Positions 11,162 through 19,194 of a DNA stretch of 64,000 nucleotides are shown here, one piece after another. The stretch covers positions 25,426-89,425 of the forward strand of contig JAFTQG010000012.1 of assembly GCA_017462915.1 (NCBI GenBank), read 5' to 3'. The notes beneath the pieces are model-generated. The model made no database searches and was not told where the DNA came from. It saw nothing but the letters and a program-made list of their open reading frames with translations. This DNA comes from Prevotella sp. Lineage in GTDB: Bacteria; Bacteroidota; Bacteroidia; Bacteroidales; Bacteroidaceae. The translations under genes were made by a program, and so were the position numbers. The first letter of the stretch is position 1. Each line of letters begins with the position of its first letter.

Positions 11162-12202
11162 TTAGTATGCGTTCTCGAATTCCTTGAGGAACGGAGTATA
11201 GTTCTCGGAGAACATGCGGAGATCGCTCACCTGATACTTGAGGTTCGTTATGCGCTCCACGCCGAGGCCGAAGGCGTATCCCGAATATACAGTGGAGTCG
11301 ATGCCGCAAAGCTCGAGGACATTAGGGTCTACCATGCCGCATCCGAGAATCTCCACCCATCCGGTATGCTTGCAGAATCCGCATCCCTTGCCGCCGCAGA
11401 TATGGCATGAGATATCCATCTCGGCAGAAGGCTCCGTGAACGGGAAGTAAGAAGGGCGGAGGCGGATATTGGTCTCAGGGCCGAACATCTCGCGTGCGAA
11501 AGTCAGCATCACCTGCTTGAGGTCTGTGAAAGAGACGTTCTTGTCTATGTACAGACCCTCTATCTGGTGGAAGAAGCAGTGTGCGCGTGCCGTGATAGCC
11601 TCGTTGCGGAACACTCGTCCCGGACAGATGACACGTATAGGAGGCTGTGAAGCATCCATCACGCGAGCCTGTACGGAAGATGTGTGTGAGCGGAGCAGGA
11701 TGTTCTTCGTCACATCATTGAGCCTTGACTGCTCCACGAAGAATGTGTCCTGCATGTCGCGTGCCGGATGGTCGGCAGCGAAGTTCATCTTGGTGAACAC
11801 ATGCAGGTCGTCCTCTACCTCTGGACCGTCGGCAAGAGTGAAGCCCATGCGCTGGAAGATGTCTATTATCTCGTTCTTGACGATTGTCAGCGGATGGCGC
11901 GAACCGAGCTGGATAGGATATGGAGTGCGTGTCAGGTCTATGGTGTCGTCTCCGCTTTCCTGTACGGCGGTCTGCTCTTTCAGCTCGTTTATGCGTGCTA
12001 TGCACATCTGTTTCAACTCATTGATTTTCATGCCGACTTCCTTTTTCTGCTCGGCAGGGACATTGCGGAAATCCTGCATCAGGAGTGTGATATCGCCTTT
12101 CTTGCTCAGATGCTTCACATACAGCTCATCAGTCTCAGCTGCGTTATTGGCAGTCATGTTTGCCACCTCAACTTTCAGTGCTTCTATTTTCTCGAGTATC
12201 AT
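11162..12202 (-). CDS. pheS: Phenylalanyl-tRNA synthetase alpha subunit
   Basis: A 346-residue class II synthetase subunit. An N-terminal coiled coil (residues 1-90) is followed by the catalytic core with motif 2 (GRVFRNEAITARAHCFFHQI), the Phe-binding stretch and motif 3 (GYAFGLGVERI), ending in the usual short tail. With PheT it charges tRNA-Phe. pheT is not adjacent, which is common in Bacteroidetes. The ATG at 12202 is preceded by a TAATTTTG box at 12240-12233, giving a leader of about 25 nt. Confidence 0.97.
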   Translation of the reverse strand: MILEKIEALKVEVANMTANNAAETDELYVKHLSKKGDITLLMQDFRNVPAEQKKEVGMKINELKQMCIARINELKEQTAVQESGDDTIDLTRTPYPIQLGSRHPLTIVKNEIIDIFQRMGFTLADGPEVEDDLHVFTKMNFAADHPARDMQDTFFVEQSRLNDVTKNILLRSHTSSVQARVMDASQPPIRVICPGRVFRNEAITARAHCFFHQIEGLYIDKNVSFTDLKQVMLTFAREMFGPETNIRLRPSYFPFTEPSAEMDISCHICGGKGCGFCKHTGWVEILGCGMVDPNVLELCGIDSTVYSGYAFGLGVERITNLKYQVSDLRMFSENYTPFLKEFENAY

Positions 12203-12232
12203 TTTATGATGTTGTTGTTTTTAATTTGGCTA

Positions 12233-12240
12233 CAAAATTA
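12233..12240 (-). promoter_or_regulatory. -7 box of pheS promoter
   Basis: The minus strand reads TAATTTTG followed by T, matching TAnnTTTG, about 31 nt upstream of the pheS ATG. A matching -33 TTTG is not clear, so this is a partial match. Confidence 0.5.
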
Positions 12241-12290
12241 ATAATTTTTCTTGTAAAAACGGGAGTGTTGTGAATAAAGTTACCTAAAAA

Positions 12291-12322
12291 TTTGATTTTC
12301 TCATGAGAGTTGTGTAAATTTG
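12291..12322 (+). promoter_or_regulatory. Bacteroidales promoter of the DUF4348 lipoprotein
   Basis: TTTG (12291-12294), 20 nt, then TAAATTTG (12315-12322): a full consensus match, 37 nt before the ATG and divergent from pheS. Confidence 0.8.
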
Positions 12323-12358
12323 CACCAATTTTGTTGAAAACAAGTAAATTTTGCAAAG

Positions 12359-13204
12359 ATGAGAAGAAGCGCTTATGTTATCGTGCTGTTGTCTGTCCTG
12401 ACGATGATATGGACCACTACGGGCTGCAACCACAAGGCTACCGAGGGGCAGGACAGCATCATTGATTCTTCGTATGTGGACACGGCAAGCACCGATACCC
12501 TTGAGAGCCTTATCGAGGAGACGGTGATGCCGAAGGCGGCTGACGAGCTGTTTGATGATTTCATCTTCAATTTCGCCGCCAATAAGAAGCTGCAGAAGGA
12601 GAGGATAATATTCCCGTTGCGCCATGAGGTCTACGGCACAATATCCTCTGTAGACAGGAATCATTGGCGTATGGACCATTTCTTCATGCGTCAGGGATTC
12701 TACACGATGGTCGTGGGCAGTATGAAAGAGCTCCGCGGCACAAAGGATACGACGGTCTCCCATGTGGTCCTGGAGAAGATCTTCCTCACGGAGCGGTATG
12801 TCAAGCAGTATGTCTTCGACCGTATCGACGGGCTCTGGCGTCTCCAGATGATGCGCACCGAGGATATGGCGAAGAACAGTAACGGCGACTTCTACATGTT
12901 CTACGACAAGTTTGTCAACGACTCCATCTTCCGCCACCATGCACTCGCAGAGAGCGTGGAGTTCTCCGGTCCAGACCCTGACGACGACTTCTCGCGCATG
13001 GAAGGCTCCATCATGCCCGAGCAATGGTCGATGTTCGCGCCGGAGTTACCTCGCGAGATGATATACAACATCATCTACGGCAAGCAGCCGAAGCATGGCG
13101 ACCAGCGTATACTTGTCGTCCGCGGCATAGCCAACGGTTTCGAGACGGAGCTCACTTTCAAGAAGACACGTGAAGGCTTCATGCTTGTGAAGCTGACTAC
13201 TTAA
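12359..13204 (+). CDS. DUF4348 lipoprotein
   Basis: A 281-residue protein with a lipoprotein signal peptide (hydrophobic residues 5-20, lipobox ending TTGC at Cys22), so it is likely anchored in a membrane facing the periplasm. The rest, from ADELFDDFIFNFAANKKLQ onward, resembles the Bacteroidetes-specific DUF4348 family; no biochemical role is known. It has its own consensus promoter. Downstream lies a long octamer repeat array whose left part forms an inverted repeat that could terminate the transcript before murB. Confidence 0.8.
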   Translation: MRRSAYVIVLLSVLTMIWTTTGCNHKATEGQDSIIDSSYVDTASTDTLESLIEETVMPKAADELFDDFIFNFAANKKLQKERIIFPLRHEVYGTISSVDRNHWRMDHFFMRQGFYTMVVGSMKELRGTKDTTVSHVVLEKIFLTERYVKQYVFDRIDGLWRLQMMRTEDMAKNSNGDFYMFYDKFVNDSIFRHHALAESVEFSGPDPDDDFSRMEGSIMPEQWSMFAPELPREMIYNIIYGKQPKHGDQRILVVRGIANGFETELTFKKTREGFMLVKLTT

Positions 13205-13208
13205 GACA

Positions 13209-13377
13209 GTGGTTTGGTTGTTTAGTGGTTTGGTCGTTTTGTTGATAGCTAAACCACTAAACAACCAAACCACTAAACCACTAAACGACTAAACGACTAA
13301 ACCACCAAACCACCAAACCACCAAACGACCAAACCACCAAACGACCAAACCACCAAACGACCAAACCACCAAATGAC
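13209..13377. repeat. 8-bp-period repeat array with inverted left arm
   Basis: Sixteen consecutive octamers of the form (C/T)AAAC(C/A/G)AC occupy 13250-13377. On the left, GTGGTTTG-GTTGTTTA-GTGGTTTG (13209-13232) is the reverse complement of the first three units (23 of 24 positions), so a 24-bp hairpin with a 17-nt loop can form. The last unit reads CAAATGAC and supplies the murB start codon. Confidence 0.9.
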
Positions 13378-14422
13378 CGACAAAACGAACTATAACCTGC
13401 TGGCAAACAACACCTTCGGCATAAGCGAGGAGTGTCGGCGCTTCATACAGTTTGACAGTGTCGAGGAGTTGCGCGGTGTGCTTCTCTCCTTGACCCCTGC
13501 CGACCTTCCGCTCCTTGTCATAGGCGGAGGAAGCAACCTGCTCCTTACACAGCGTTTCGACGGCACAGTGTTGCGCTCCGGCATCAAGGGCATCGAGGTG
13601 CTCGACGGCGGTGACGGAGACTCCGTGCTGATACGCTGCGGCTCGGGAGAGTGCTTCGATGATGTCGTGGCATACTGTGTAGAGCATGGATATCACGGCG
13701 CGGAGAACCTGTCCATAATACCGGGCGACGTAGGAGCCTCTGCCGTTCAGAATATCGGAGCTTATGGCTGTGAGGCAAAAGACATCATCCATCGTGTCGA
13801 GGCCCTTGACATAGCGACAGGCGAGGAGACGGCCTTCACCAACGAGGACTGCCGTTACGGCTACCGCCAGAGCCGCTTCAAGGGTGAGTGGAAGGGGAAA
13901 TACATCATCACATACGTCACATACCGCCTGTCAAGGACATTCACTCCGCATCTCGAATACGGCAACATCACATCCGAGCTGGACAAGCGCGGCATATCTG
14001 CCCCTGACGCAAAGGCTGTGAGAGACGTGATTATCGACATCCGCAACGCCAAGCTCCCTGACCCGAAGGTGGAGGGCAATGCCGGTTCGTTCTTCATGAA
14101 TCCAGTCGTCTCCCGTGAGACATTCTCCCGCCTGATAGCCGCTTATCCTTCCATGCCGCATTATCACATAGACGACTGCCACGAGAAGATTCCTGCCGGA
14201 TGGCTCATAGAGCAGTGCGGATGGAAAGGCCGCGGCCTGCACGACGGCAAACCTGCCGATGCCTCGTGTTGCACGGCTGCTGTACACTCGCGGCAGGCCC
14301 TTGTGCTTGTCAACAAAGGCGGAGCCACGGGTGCCGACATCGTGGCTCTCAGTGACGCCGTGAGGAAGAGTGTGAAGGAGAAGTTCGGCGTAGATATTTA
14401 TCCGGAGGTGAATTTCCTATGA
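13373..14422 (+). CDS. murB: UDP-N-acetylenolpyruvoylglucosamine reductase
   Basis: A 349-residue FAD enzyme that reduces UDP-GlcNAc-enolpyruvate to UDP-MurNAc with NADPH, in the cytoplasm. Visible features are LVIGGGSNLLL (FAD-binding loop), AENLSIIPGDVGASAVQNIGAYG split by family positions, CRYGYRQSRFK (catalytic Tyr/Arg region), GNAGSFFMNPVV with the catalytic Ser, and a C-terminal Glu in DIYPEVNFL. The ATG lies inside the last octamer of the preceding repeat array, so the leader is repeat DNA. It overlaps the next gene by 4 bp (ATGA), implying translational coupling. Confidence 0.95.
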   Translation: MTDKTNYNLLANNTFGISEECRRFIQFDSVEELRGVLLSLTPADLPLLVIGGGSNLLLTQRFDGTVLRSGIKGIEVLDGGDGDSVLIRCGSGECFDDVVAYCVEHGYHGAENLSIIPGDVGASAVQNIGAYGCEAKDIIHRVEALDIATGEETAFTNEDCRYGYRQSRFKGEWKGKYIITYVTYRLSRTFTPHLEYGNITSELDKRGISAPDAKAVRDVIIDIRNAKLPDPKVEGNAGSFFMNPVVSRETFSRLIAAYPSMPHYHIDDCHEKIPAGWLIEQCGWKGRGLHDGKPADASCCTAAVHSRQALVLVNKGGATGADIVALSDAVRKSVKEKFGVDIYPEVNFL

Positions 14423-15189
14423 AGCTGACATTCTTGGGCACAGGGACATCATGCGGCGTGCCGGTGATAGGATGCCATTGTGAGGTATGCACGAGTGCAG
14501 ACCCGAGGGACAAGCGTATGCGCACATCGGCACTCGTGGAGACGGAGGACGCGCGCATACTGATAGACTGCGGTCCCGATTTCTACCATCAGGCGCTGAA
14601 GATGCCTTTTCAGAGGATAGACGCCATACTCCTGACACACAAGCATTATGACCATGTCGGCGGACTGGACGATGTGCGTCCCTTCTTCTATGAGTTCGGC
14701 GACATCCATGTCTTTGCCAATGCCGATACAGCGCAGGCCATCACGCAGACCATGCCTTACTGTTTCGGAGACCATCTCTATCCCGGCGTCCCGAGGCTGG
14801 ATCTCCTCACAGTCGAGCCGCATCAGGCGCTGAAGATAGGTTCCACGACGGTTGTCCCGATAGAGGTGATGCACAAGAAGCTGCCTATCCTCGGCTACAG
14901 GATAGGGGAGAGGCTCGCCTATATCACAGACATGAAAACCATCGCCGACAGCGAATACAGATACCTTGAGGGCGTAGACACGCTGGTTGTCAATGCCTTG
15001 CGTTTCACATGCGACCATCCTGCCCACATGCTTGTCGACGAGGCGATAGCTTTCGCCCGTAAGATAGGTGCGCGGAGGACATACTTTATACATACCACAC
15101 ACGACATAGGGCTTCATGATGCAGCCAATGCGCGTTTGCCGGAGGGCTTCCGGTTTGCATACGACGGTCAGACGATAACTATCCGCTGA
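14419..15189 (+). CDS. Metallo-beta-lactamase-fold hydrolase (PhnP-like)
   Basis: A 256-residue cytoplasmic MBL-fold protein. The N-terminus FLGTGTSCGVPVIGC and the following Cys pair are typical of the PhnP/cyclic-phosphodiesterase branch. The zinc motif is HKHYDHVGGLDD (HxHxDH), with later ligands around VMHKKLPILGYRIG, YITDMKT and IHTTHDIG. Members hydrolyse phosphodiesters such as 5-phosphoribosyl 1,2-cyclic phosphate; the exact substrate here is unknown because no phosphonate genes are nearby. It overlaps murB by 4 bp. Confidence 0.85.
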   Translation: MKLTFLGTGTSCGVPVIGCHCEVCTSADPRDKRMRTSALVETEDARILIDCGPDFYHQALKMPFQRIDAILLTHKHYDHVGGLDDVRPFFYEFGDIHVFANADTAQAITQTMPYCFGDHLYPGVPRLDLLTVEPHQALKIGSTTVVPIEVMHKKLPILGYRIGERLAYITDMKTIADSEYRYLEGVDTLVVNALRFTCDHPAHMLVDEAIAFARKIGARRTYFIHTTHDIGLHDAANARLPEGFRFAYDGQTITIR

Positions 15190-15247
15190 CCGTCGTATGT
15201 CGTTTCTGCAATGCTTATATTTTATACTGCGCGTTACGGTAAAGAAG

Positions 15248-15327
15248 AAAAAGGGTGACACTTTACCGTGTGAAAGGTGACGTCCTGTCTCTAAAAAGGT
15301 GACCCTTTGCCGTGTGAAAGGTCACCT
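15248..15327. repeat. GGTSACC 22-bp-period cluster A
   Basis: GGTGACA (15254), GGTGACG (15276), GGTGACC (15298) and GGTCACC (15320) start exactly 22 bp apart. Most are embedded in an AAAGGTSACCTTT-like palindrome, separated by variable linkers (two read TACCGTGTG and TGCCGTGTG). It lies between the MBL gene and the DUF3795 gene. Confidence 0.85.
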
Positions 15328-15425
15328 TCCGTAAAGTGTCGCGACATACTTATTGGGCATAGTGTAGGCTTTCGTGTCATCGGGCAGTGTGATTTATATG
15401 ATGAATACGATATAAATATTTGATA

Positions 15426-15770
15426 ATGAAAGATATAAAATCTGATAAAGACTTGATTGCGGCATGTGGGCTCTACTGCGGTGCGTGTCGGAAATATCTT
15501 GCTGGGAAATGTCCGGGATGTCATGAGAATGACAAGGCGTTGTGGTGCAAGATAAGGAAATGTGTCAGACAGCAGGGCTTCCGCACATGTGCCGGATGCT
15601 GTAAGGATGTCACCGTGTGCAAGACATACTCCAATCTTATAGGAAAAGTGTTCGCGTTCCTGTTCAATTCCGACCGCCCGGCATGTATCCACTATATCAA
15701 GGAGCATGGCGAAGAGGCATTTGCCGAGGAGATGACAAAGCGGAAATGTCAGACGATGAGACGTAAATGA
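15426..15770 (+). CDS. DUF3795 cysteine-rich protein
   Basis: A 114-residue protein with ten cysteines, starting CGLYCGAC and CPGCHEND, then CKIRKC, CAGCC and C-x5-C-type spacing, the pattern of the DUF3795 family. The cysteines probably bind zinc or an iron-sulfur cluster; function is unknown. There is no signal peptide. The ATG at 15426 is chosen over an upstream in-frame TTG at 15420. It lies between two 22-bp repeat/linker regions and a DJ-1-type gene 68 bp downstream. Confidence 0.75.
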   Translation: MKDIKSDKDLIAACGLYCGACRKYLAGKCPGCHENDKALWCKIRKCVRQQGFRTCAGCCKDVTVCKTYSNLIGKVFAFLFNSDRPACIHYIKEHGEEAFAEEMTKRKCQTMRRK

Positions 15771-15838
15771 CAGCACGCCAGATGTTCAAGGGCTGTGGCA
15801 AGCGATAAGTGTAAATATATTAAAAATCAGCGAAATAT

Positions 15839-16450
15839 ATGAACAACGAGATTCTATACATTCTTCTGCCAGACTATGCGGCGCATGAAGTGGTGTATCT
15901 TTCAGAGGCAGTCGCCTCAGACGAGACGGCATTGAAGGAGTGTCCGAAGTATGTCAACAGAGCTGTCGCTCCTACATTGGAGCCGGTGAGGTCGATAGGA
16001 GGTTTCCGTACAGTGCCTGATTATTCTCTCGGGACAATGCCAGACGACTACGCGGCACTGGTGCTTATCGGCGGTTTCGGATGGAAGACGCCTGTGGCAG
16101 ACGAGGTCGTGCCTGTCGTCCGCCGCGCCATAGAGCAGGGGAGACCTGTCGGTGCAATATGCAATGCCGCGTCGTTCATGGCAAAGCATGGATTCCTCAA
16201 TGATGTCCGCCATACAGGCAACGGCCTTGACCAGCTGAGACAGTGGGGCGGCGACAGCTATACCAATGCCGCCGGATATGTCCATGCACAGGCGGTGAGC
16301 GACAAGAGGATAGTGACAGCCAACGGTTCGGCGACACTCGAGTTTGCCAGAGAGCTCCTCCTGCTTCTCGAAAACGATACGCCCGAGCGCATAGAGATGT
16401 ACTATCAGTTCAACAGGCAGGGCTTCTGCGCCCTATTCCCTGCACCATAG
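15839..16450 (+). CDS. DJ-1/PfpI-family protein
   Basis: A 203-residue protein of the class I glutamine-amidotransferase-like fold. The nucleophile elbow is VGAICNAASFMAKHG with Cys at about residue 107, preceded by LVLIGGFGWKTP. A later NGSATLEFARELL completes the DJ-1/PfpI core. Related proteins are deglycases, chaperones or proteases; the activity cannot be chosen from sequence. It is followed by a strong terminator at 16494-16530. Confidence 0.85.
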   Translation: MNNEILYILLPDYAAHEVVYLSEAVASDETALKECPKYVNRAVAPTLEPVRSIGGFRTVPDYSLGTMPDDYAALVLIGGFGWKTPVADEVVPVVRRAIEQGRPVGAICNAASFMAKHGFLNDVRHTGNGLDQLRQWGGDSYTNAAGYVHAQAVSDKRIVTANGSATLEFARELLLLLENDTPERIEMYYQFNRQGFCALFPAP

Positions 16451-16493
16451 GATATTCGGGGAGATAAGACTATCTTATACGAAATGGACTTGT

Positions 16494-16530
16494 AAAAAGA
16501 GGATATGCCTATTTTGACATATCCTCTTTT
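16494..16530 (+). terminator. Intrinsic terminator after the DJ-1/PfpI gene
   Basis: AAAAAGAGGATATG (16494-16507) pairs with CATATCCTCTTTT (16518-16530) across a 10-nt loop, ending in a T run. It lies 44 bp after the stop codon. Confidence 0.9.
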
Positions 16531-16661
16531 GTCTTTATATGTTTTTACCGAATAGTTATGTGTTTGTATTTGCAATATGTTAAAAATAGCTATCCTTGCG
16601 GGTGTATTGTTAATAAGTATTACCCCTCCCTTAAAACATAGTTAAATTACGATAATATTGT

Positions 16662-16669
16662 TATCTTTG
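16662..16669 (+). promoter_or_regulatory. -7 box and long leader of the secreted-protein operon
   Basis: TATCTTTG followed by C matches TAnnTTTG; the -33 region is not a clear TTTG. If used, it gives an unusually long leader of about 150 nt before the ATG at 16829. The rest of the 378-bp gap after the terminator shows no gene; GTATCC (16690s) and GGATAC (about 16757) could pair weakly in the leader. Confidence 0.5.
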
Positions 16670-16828
16670 CATAAATGAATTTCCATAGTATCCATTTGTG
16701 AATACATAAGAAATGTTTGCTATGTAATAGAGCCGTTTGTTTGTAACCATGGCAGATACTGGATACTTGCCGGGAATATCTGTACGCCTTTTCATATAAC
16801 ATAAATATTCATATAAAAACAAAATCAG

Positions 16829-17647
16829 ATGAAGAAATCCGCATTAGTATTATTGATGTTGAGTGTATTCACCTTAGCCGTCAGGGCACAGAATTACTTT
16901 GACGACAAATGGTTTGACACCCCGGTGAAGCACCGCATCACTTATACCAACGAACGCTACCGCATCACGAAGATTGTGCGCAACAGCTATTGGACAGTGT
17001 TTGAAGTGATGTATGATGATCCGTATTGCTTCGCAGGGAGTCTGTACGTCGATTATACGGTAAGTCTGCAAGACCAGGACACGGGAAAGATGTACTGGCT
17101 TGTCAGTTCCAAAGGGATTCCTAAGAAGCCTTCAAGGATTATAACCCATGAAACAGGGCCTGTCAAGAAACTTATCACCTTGTTTTTCCCGCCTTTGCCG
17201 GAAAGTGTAAAGACCGTCACGCTGAGGGGAAGCGAGATGTCATTCTATGATGTGGCAATCGGAAACGTCAAGCCACAGTTGAGCCAGAGCGCAAGGGTGC
17301 AGGAATCACCGCAGTATGTATGTAAGGACAATGCACTGAAACTTGACCGCATAATACATGATGAAGGGCTTACATGGATGCATTTCACTTACACCGCACC
17401 TGTTTCCGATTATGTAAATATATCCGGCAGTACAACGCTTGTCGACCCTTTGACAGGAAAGACGTATGAGTTGATGAAAGTCGGAGGCATACCGCAGAAC
17501 TCTGAGAAGCTGTATATGGAAAAGGGGACATCGCTCAGCTTCCTCCTTGGATTCCAGGCTGTGCCGTCAACGGTGAAGAAAGTAAACATGAGAAAACCTG
17601 CTGCAACTACGGCTGGCGGATGGGATGTCTACGGCATAGTCCTCTAA
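16829..17647 (+). CDS. Exported protein of unknown function with internal duplication
   Basis: A 272-residue protein not recognised. A signal peptide occupies residues 1-20 (LALLMLSVF-type core ending VRAQ). The mature part looks like two related halves of about 110 residues. Each has an I(T/D)xIxxxxxxTxxxF-type strand, then a line with D-P/D-x-x-TGK-x-Y/M and a GIP turn (SSKGIPKKPSR and KVGGIPQNSEK), then VK-V/VKKVN strands. It is probably a periplasmic or surface beta-sandwich protein. It leads a run of three exported proteins read in the same direction, 43 bp before the SH3 gene. Confidence 0.7.
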   Translation: MKKSALVLLMLSVFTLAVRAQNYFDDKWFDTPVKHRITYTNERYRITKIVRNSYWTVFEVMYDDPYCFAGSLYVDYTVSLQDQDTGKMYWLVSSKGIPKKPSRIITHETGPVKKLITLFFPPLPESVKTVTLRGSEMSFYDVAIGNVKPQLSQSARVQESPQYVCKDNALKLDRIIHDEGLTWMHFTYTAPVSDYVNISGSTTLVDPLTGKTYELMKVGGIPQNSEKLYMEKGTSLSFLLGFQAVPSTVKKVNMRKPAATTAGGWDVYGIVL

Positions 17648-17690
17648 TGGCATTGTAATGAGTTCGATTAATATATAAAAGACAGACAAA

Positions 17691-18320
17691 ATGAAAAGAA
17701 GATTATTGTTATTGGCTCTTATAGCCGTCATGAGTGTGACATGCGTAATGGCAGAGAAGTTCGTTGCCGTGAAGAAAGACGGTGTTAACCTGCGCGAACA
17801 GCCTAATACGACATCGGCTGTGGTAGGCAAGGCCACGAAGGGCATGACGCTTATATTGCTGGGCAACAGCAACGGGTGGTCTCATGTGAAAGATGTCGTG
17901 GAGGGAAAAGAGGCATACGTGTCGTCTGCATTGGTGACAGTGCTGCCGGAATACTCCACTCCTGATGCGGAGCAGCTTGTGAGAATGCCGGACTCTGAAG
18001 TAGGATTTGAGAATGCACAGAGAGGCAAGACCAGTGAAACCATCTCGCTGTGGCGCTTCTGGAAACAGGCTCCGGAGGGCAATGTTGTGATGGCATGTCT
18101 TTCAGAGCAGTATAATGACGTGTCGGGACGTTCGCAGACCTTTGAGAACTATTACCGTGGCGTAGTGAAACCGTATTGCATAGTACTGACAGAGACAACG
18201 GACTATGAAGGCAATAATGCTGAGAAACTGGAGACACCTATTATAATATATCAGACATCTCTTGACAAGTCTGGAATATATGTTGACGGTGTATTCTTCA
18301 TGGACCAGGACAGCATGTAG
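17691..18320 (+). CDS. Exported SH3b-domain protein
   Basis: A 209-residue protein with signal peptide (residues 1-22). Residues 25-80 form a bacterial SH3 domain (VKKDGVNLREQPNTTSAVVG, then GWSHVKD...AYVSSALV). SH3b domains usually bind cell-wall or cell-surface ligands. The remaining 120 residues are not recognised. It is likely cotranscribed with the exported protein before it and the lipoprotein after it. Confidence 0.75.
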   Translation: MKRRLLLLALIAVMSVTCVMAEKFVAVKKDGVNLREQPNTTSAVVGKATKGMTLILLGNSNGWSHVKDVVEGKEAYVSSALVTVLPEYSTPDAEQLVRMPDSEVGFENAQRGKTSETISLWRFWKQAPEGNVVMACLSEQYNDVSGRSQTFENYYRGVVKPYCIVLTETTDYEGNNAEKLETPIIIYQTSLDKSGIYVDGVFFMDQDSM

Positions 18321-18368
18321 TGTGGAGGATAGGGACAGAAAGTGAAAACCGTAAAATAGATTGTGATT

Positions 18369-19067
18369 ATGAAACAGTTGACAGCAAAGTTGTATGTTGC
18401 CGTATTGGCATTTGCAGGAGTATTCCTTGCATCATGCGGAGGAAACGGCGAGTCTGATGCCGACAAGGTGGCGGCTGCCTATTATGAGGAACAGTTCAAT
18501 GACGAGGGCAACTCTTATGACAAGACCATGAAAGGGGCGGTGACGAAATGGGAGACCATGAAGGATTCGCGCAAGATGAGCGTGAAGGGTCTTATCATGA
18601 AGATGACTATAGGCTTTTATCACGAAAAGGAAGAGTCACCTGTAGGACAGTATTTTGTAATGGAGAATGACGGAAAGGAATGGAAAGTGAGGTCCATGTC
18701 AAGAGGAGCATTCTTTACAAGTGACATGGTGGATGAAGCCAAGGAGAATGTTGGCGACAAGAAAGCAGAGCCGCAGTTCGGTCCGCAGGAGCAGGCTGCA
18801 TTGGACGCATGGCTGGAAATGTTTGCCGGCAAGAAGGATATCTTCGGCCACGAGGTTACAGACCCGGCCGTTGTTGCCAAGAGTGCGGAAAGCTATCGCG
18901 AGAAATACGGGGAATACATCGACTGCTTTGTTGACAGCGGTTCTGACGAATGGACCAACGAGGATGGCGGAAACATATGTCTGGAGGTGTACCATGAGAA
19001 GGGGAGCAAGGACTTTACCGCTCTCATACGCCGTCAGGATGATGGCTCATGGGCTATTGCTCATTGA
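18369..19067 (+). CDS. Lipoprotein of unknown function
   Basis: A 232-residue protein with a lipoprotein signal peptide (lipobox FLASC, Cys at about residue 24) followed by an acidic, soluble domain with no recognised motif. The start at ATG 18369 is preferred to an in-frame GTG at 18363 because it gives a standard signal peptide. It is the last of three exported proteins, 48 bp after the SH3 gene, and is followed by a strong bidirectional terminator. Confidence 0.7.
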   Translation: MKQLTAKLYVAVLAFAGVFLASCGGNGESDADKVAAAYYEEQFNDEGNSYDKTMKGAVTKWETMKDSRKMSVKGLIMKMTIGFYHEKEESPVGQYFVMENDGKEWKVRSMSRGAFFTSDMVDEAKENVGDKKAEPQFGPQEQAALDAWLEMFAGKKDIFGHEVTDPAVVAKSAESYREKYGEYIDCFVDSGSDEWTNEDGGNICLEVYHEKGSKDFTALIRRQDDGSWAIAH

Positions 19068-19097
19068 GTCCGGAGCGTCATTTCACTGCATATAACC

Positions 19098-19133
19098 ACA
19101 ACGGGTTGTCACGTTCTTGTGACAACCCGTTGT
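19098..19133. terminator. Bidirectional intrinsic terminator
   Basis: A perfect 15-bp stem (19098-19112 with 19119-19133) encloses a 6-nt loop GTTCTT. It lies between the convergent lipoprotein and porin genes. The downstream T run is short on either strand. Confidence 0.8.
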
Positions 19134-19194
19134 AGTTTACGTCATTTTGTCTTGTTAGTATGATTTGTAGCGGTAGTTGAAAATGCCCTGTTTC

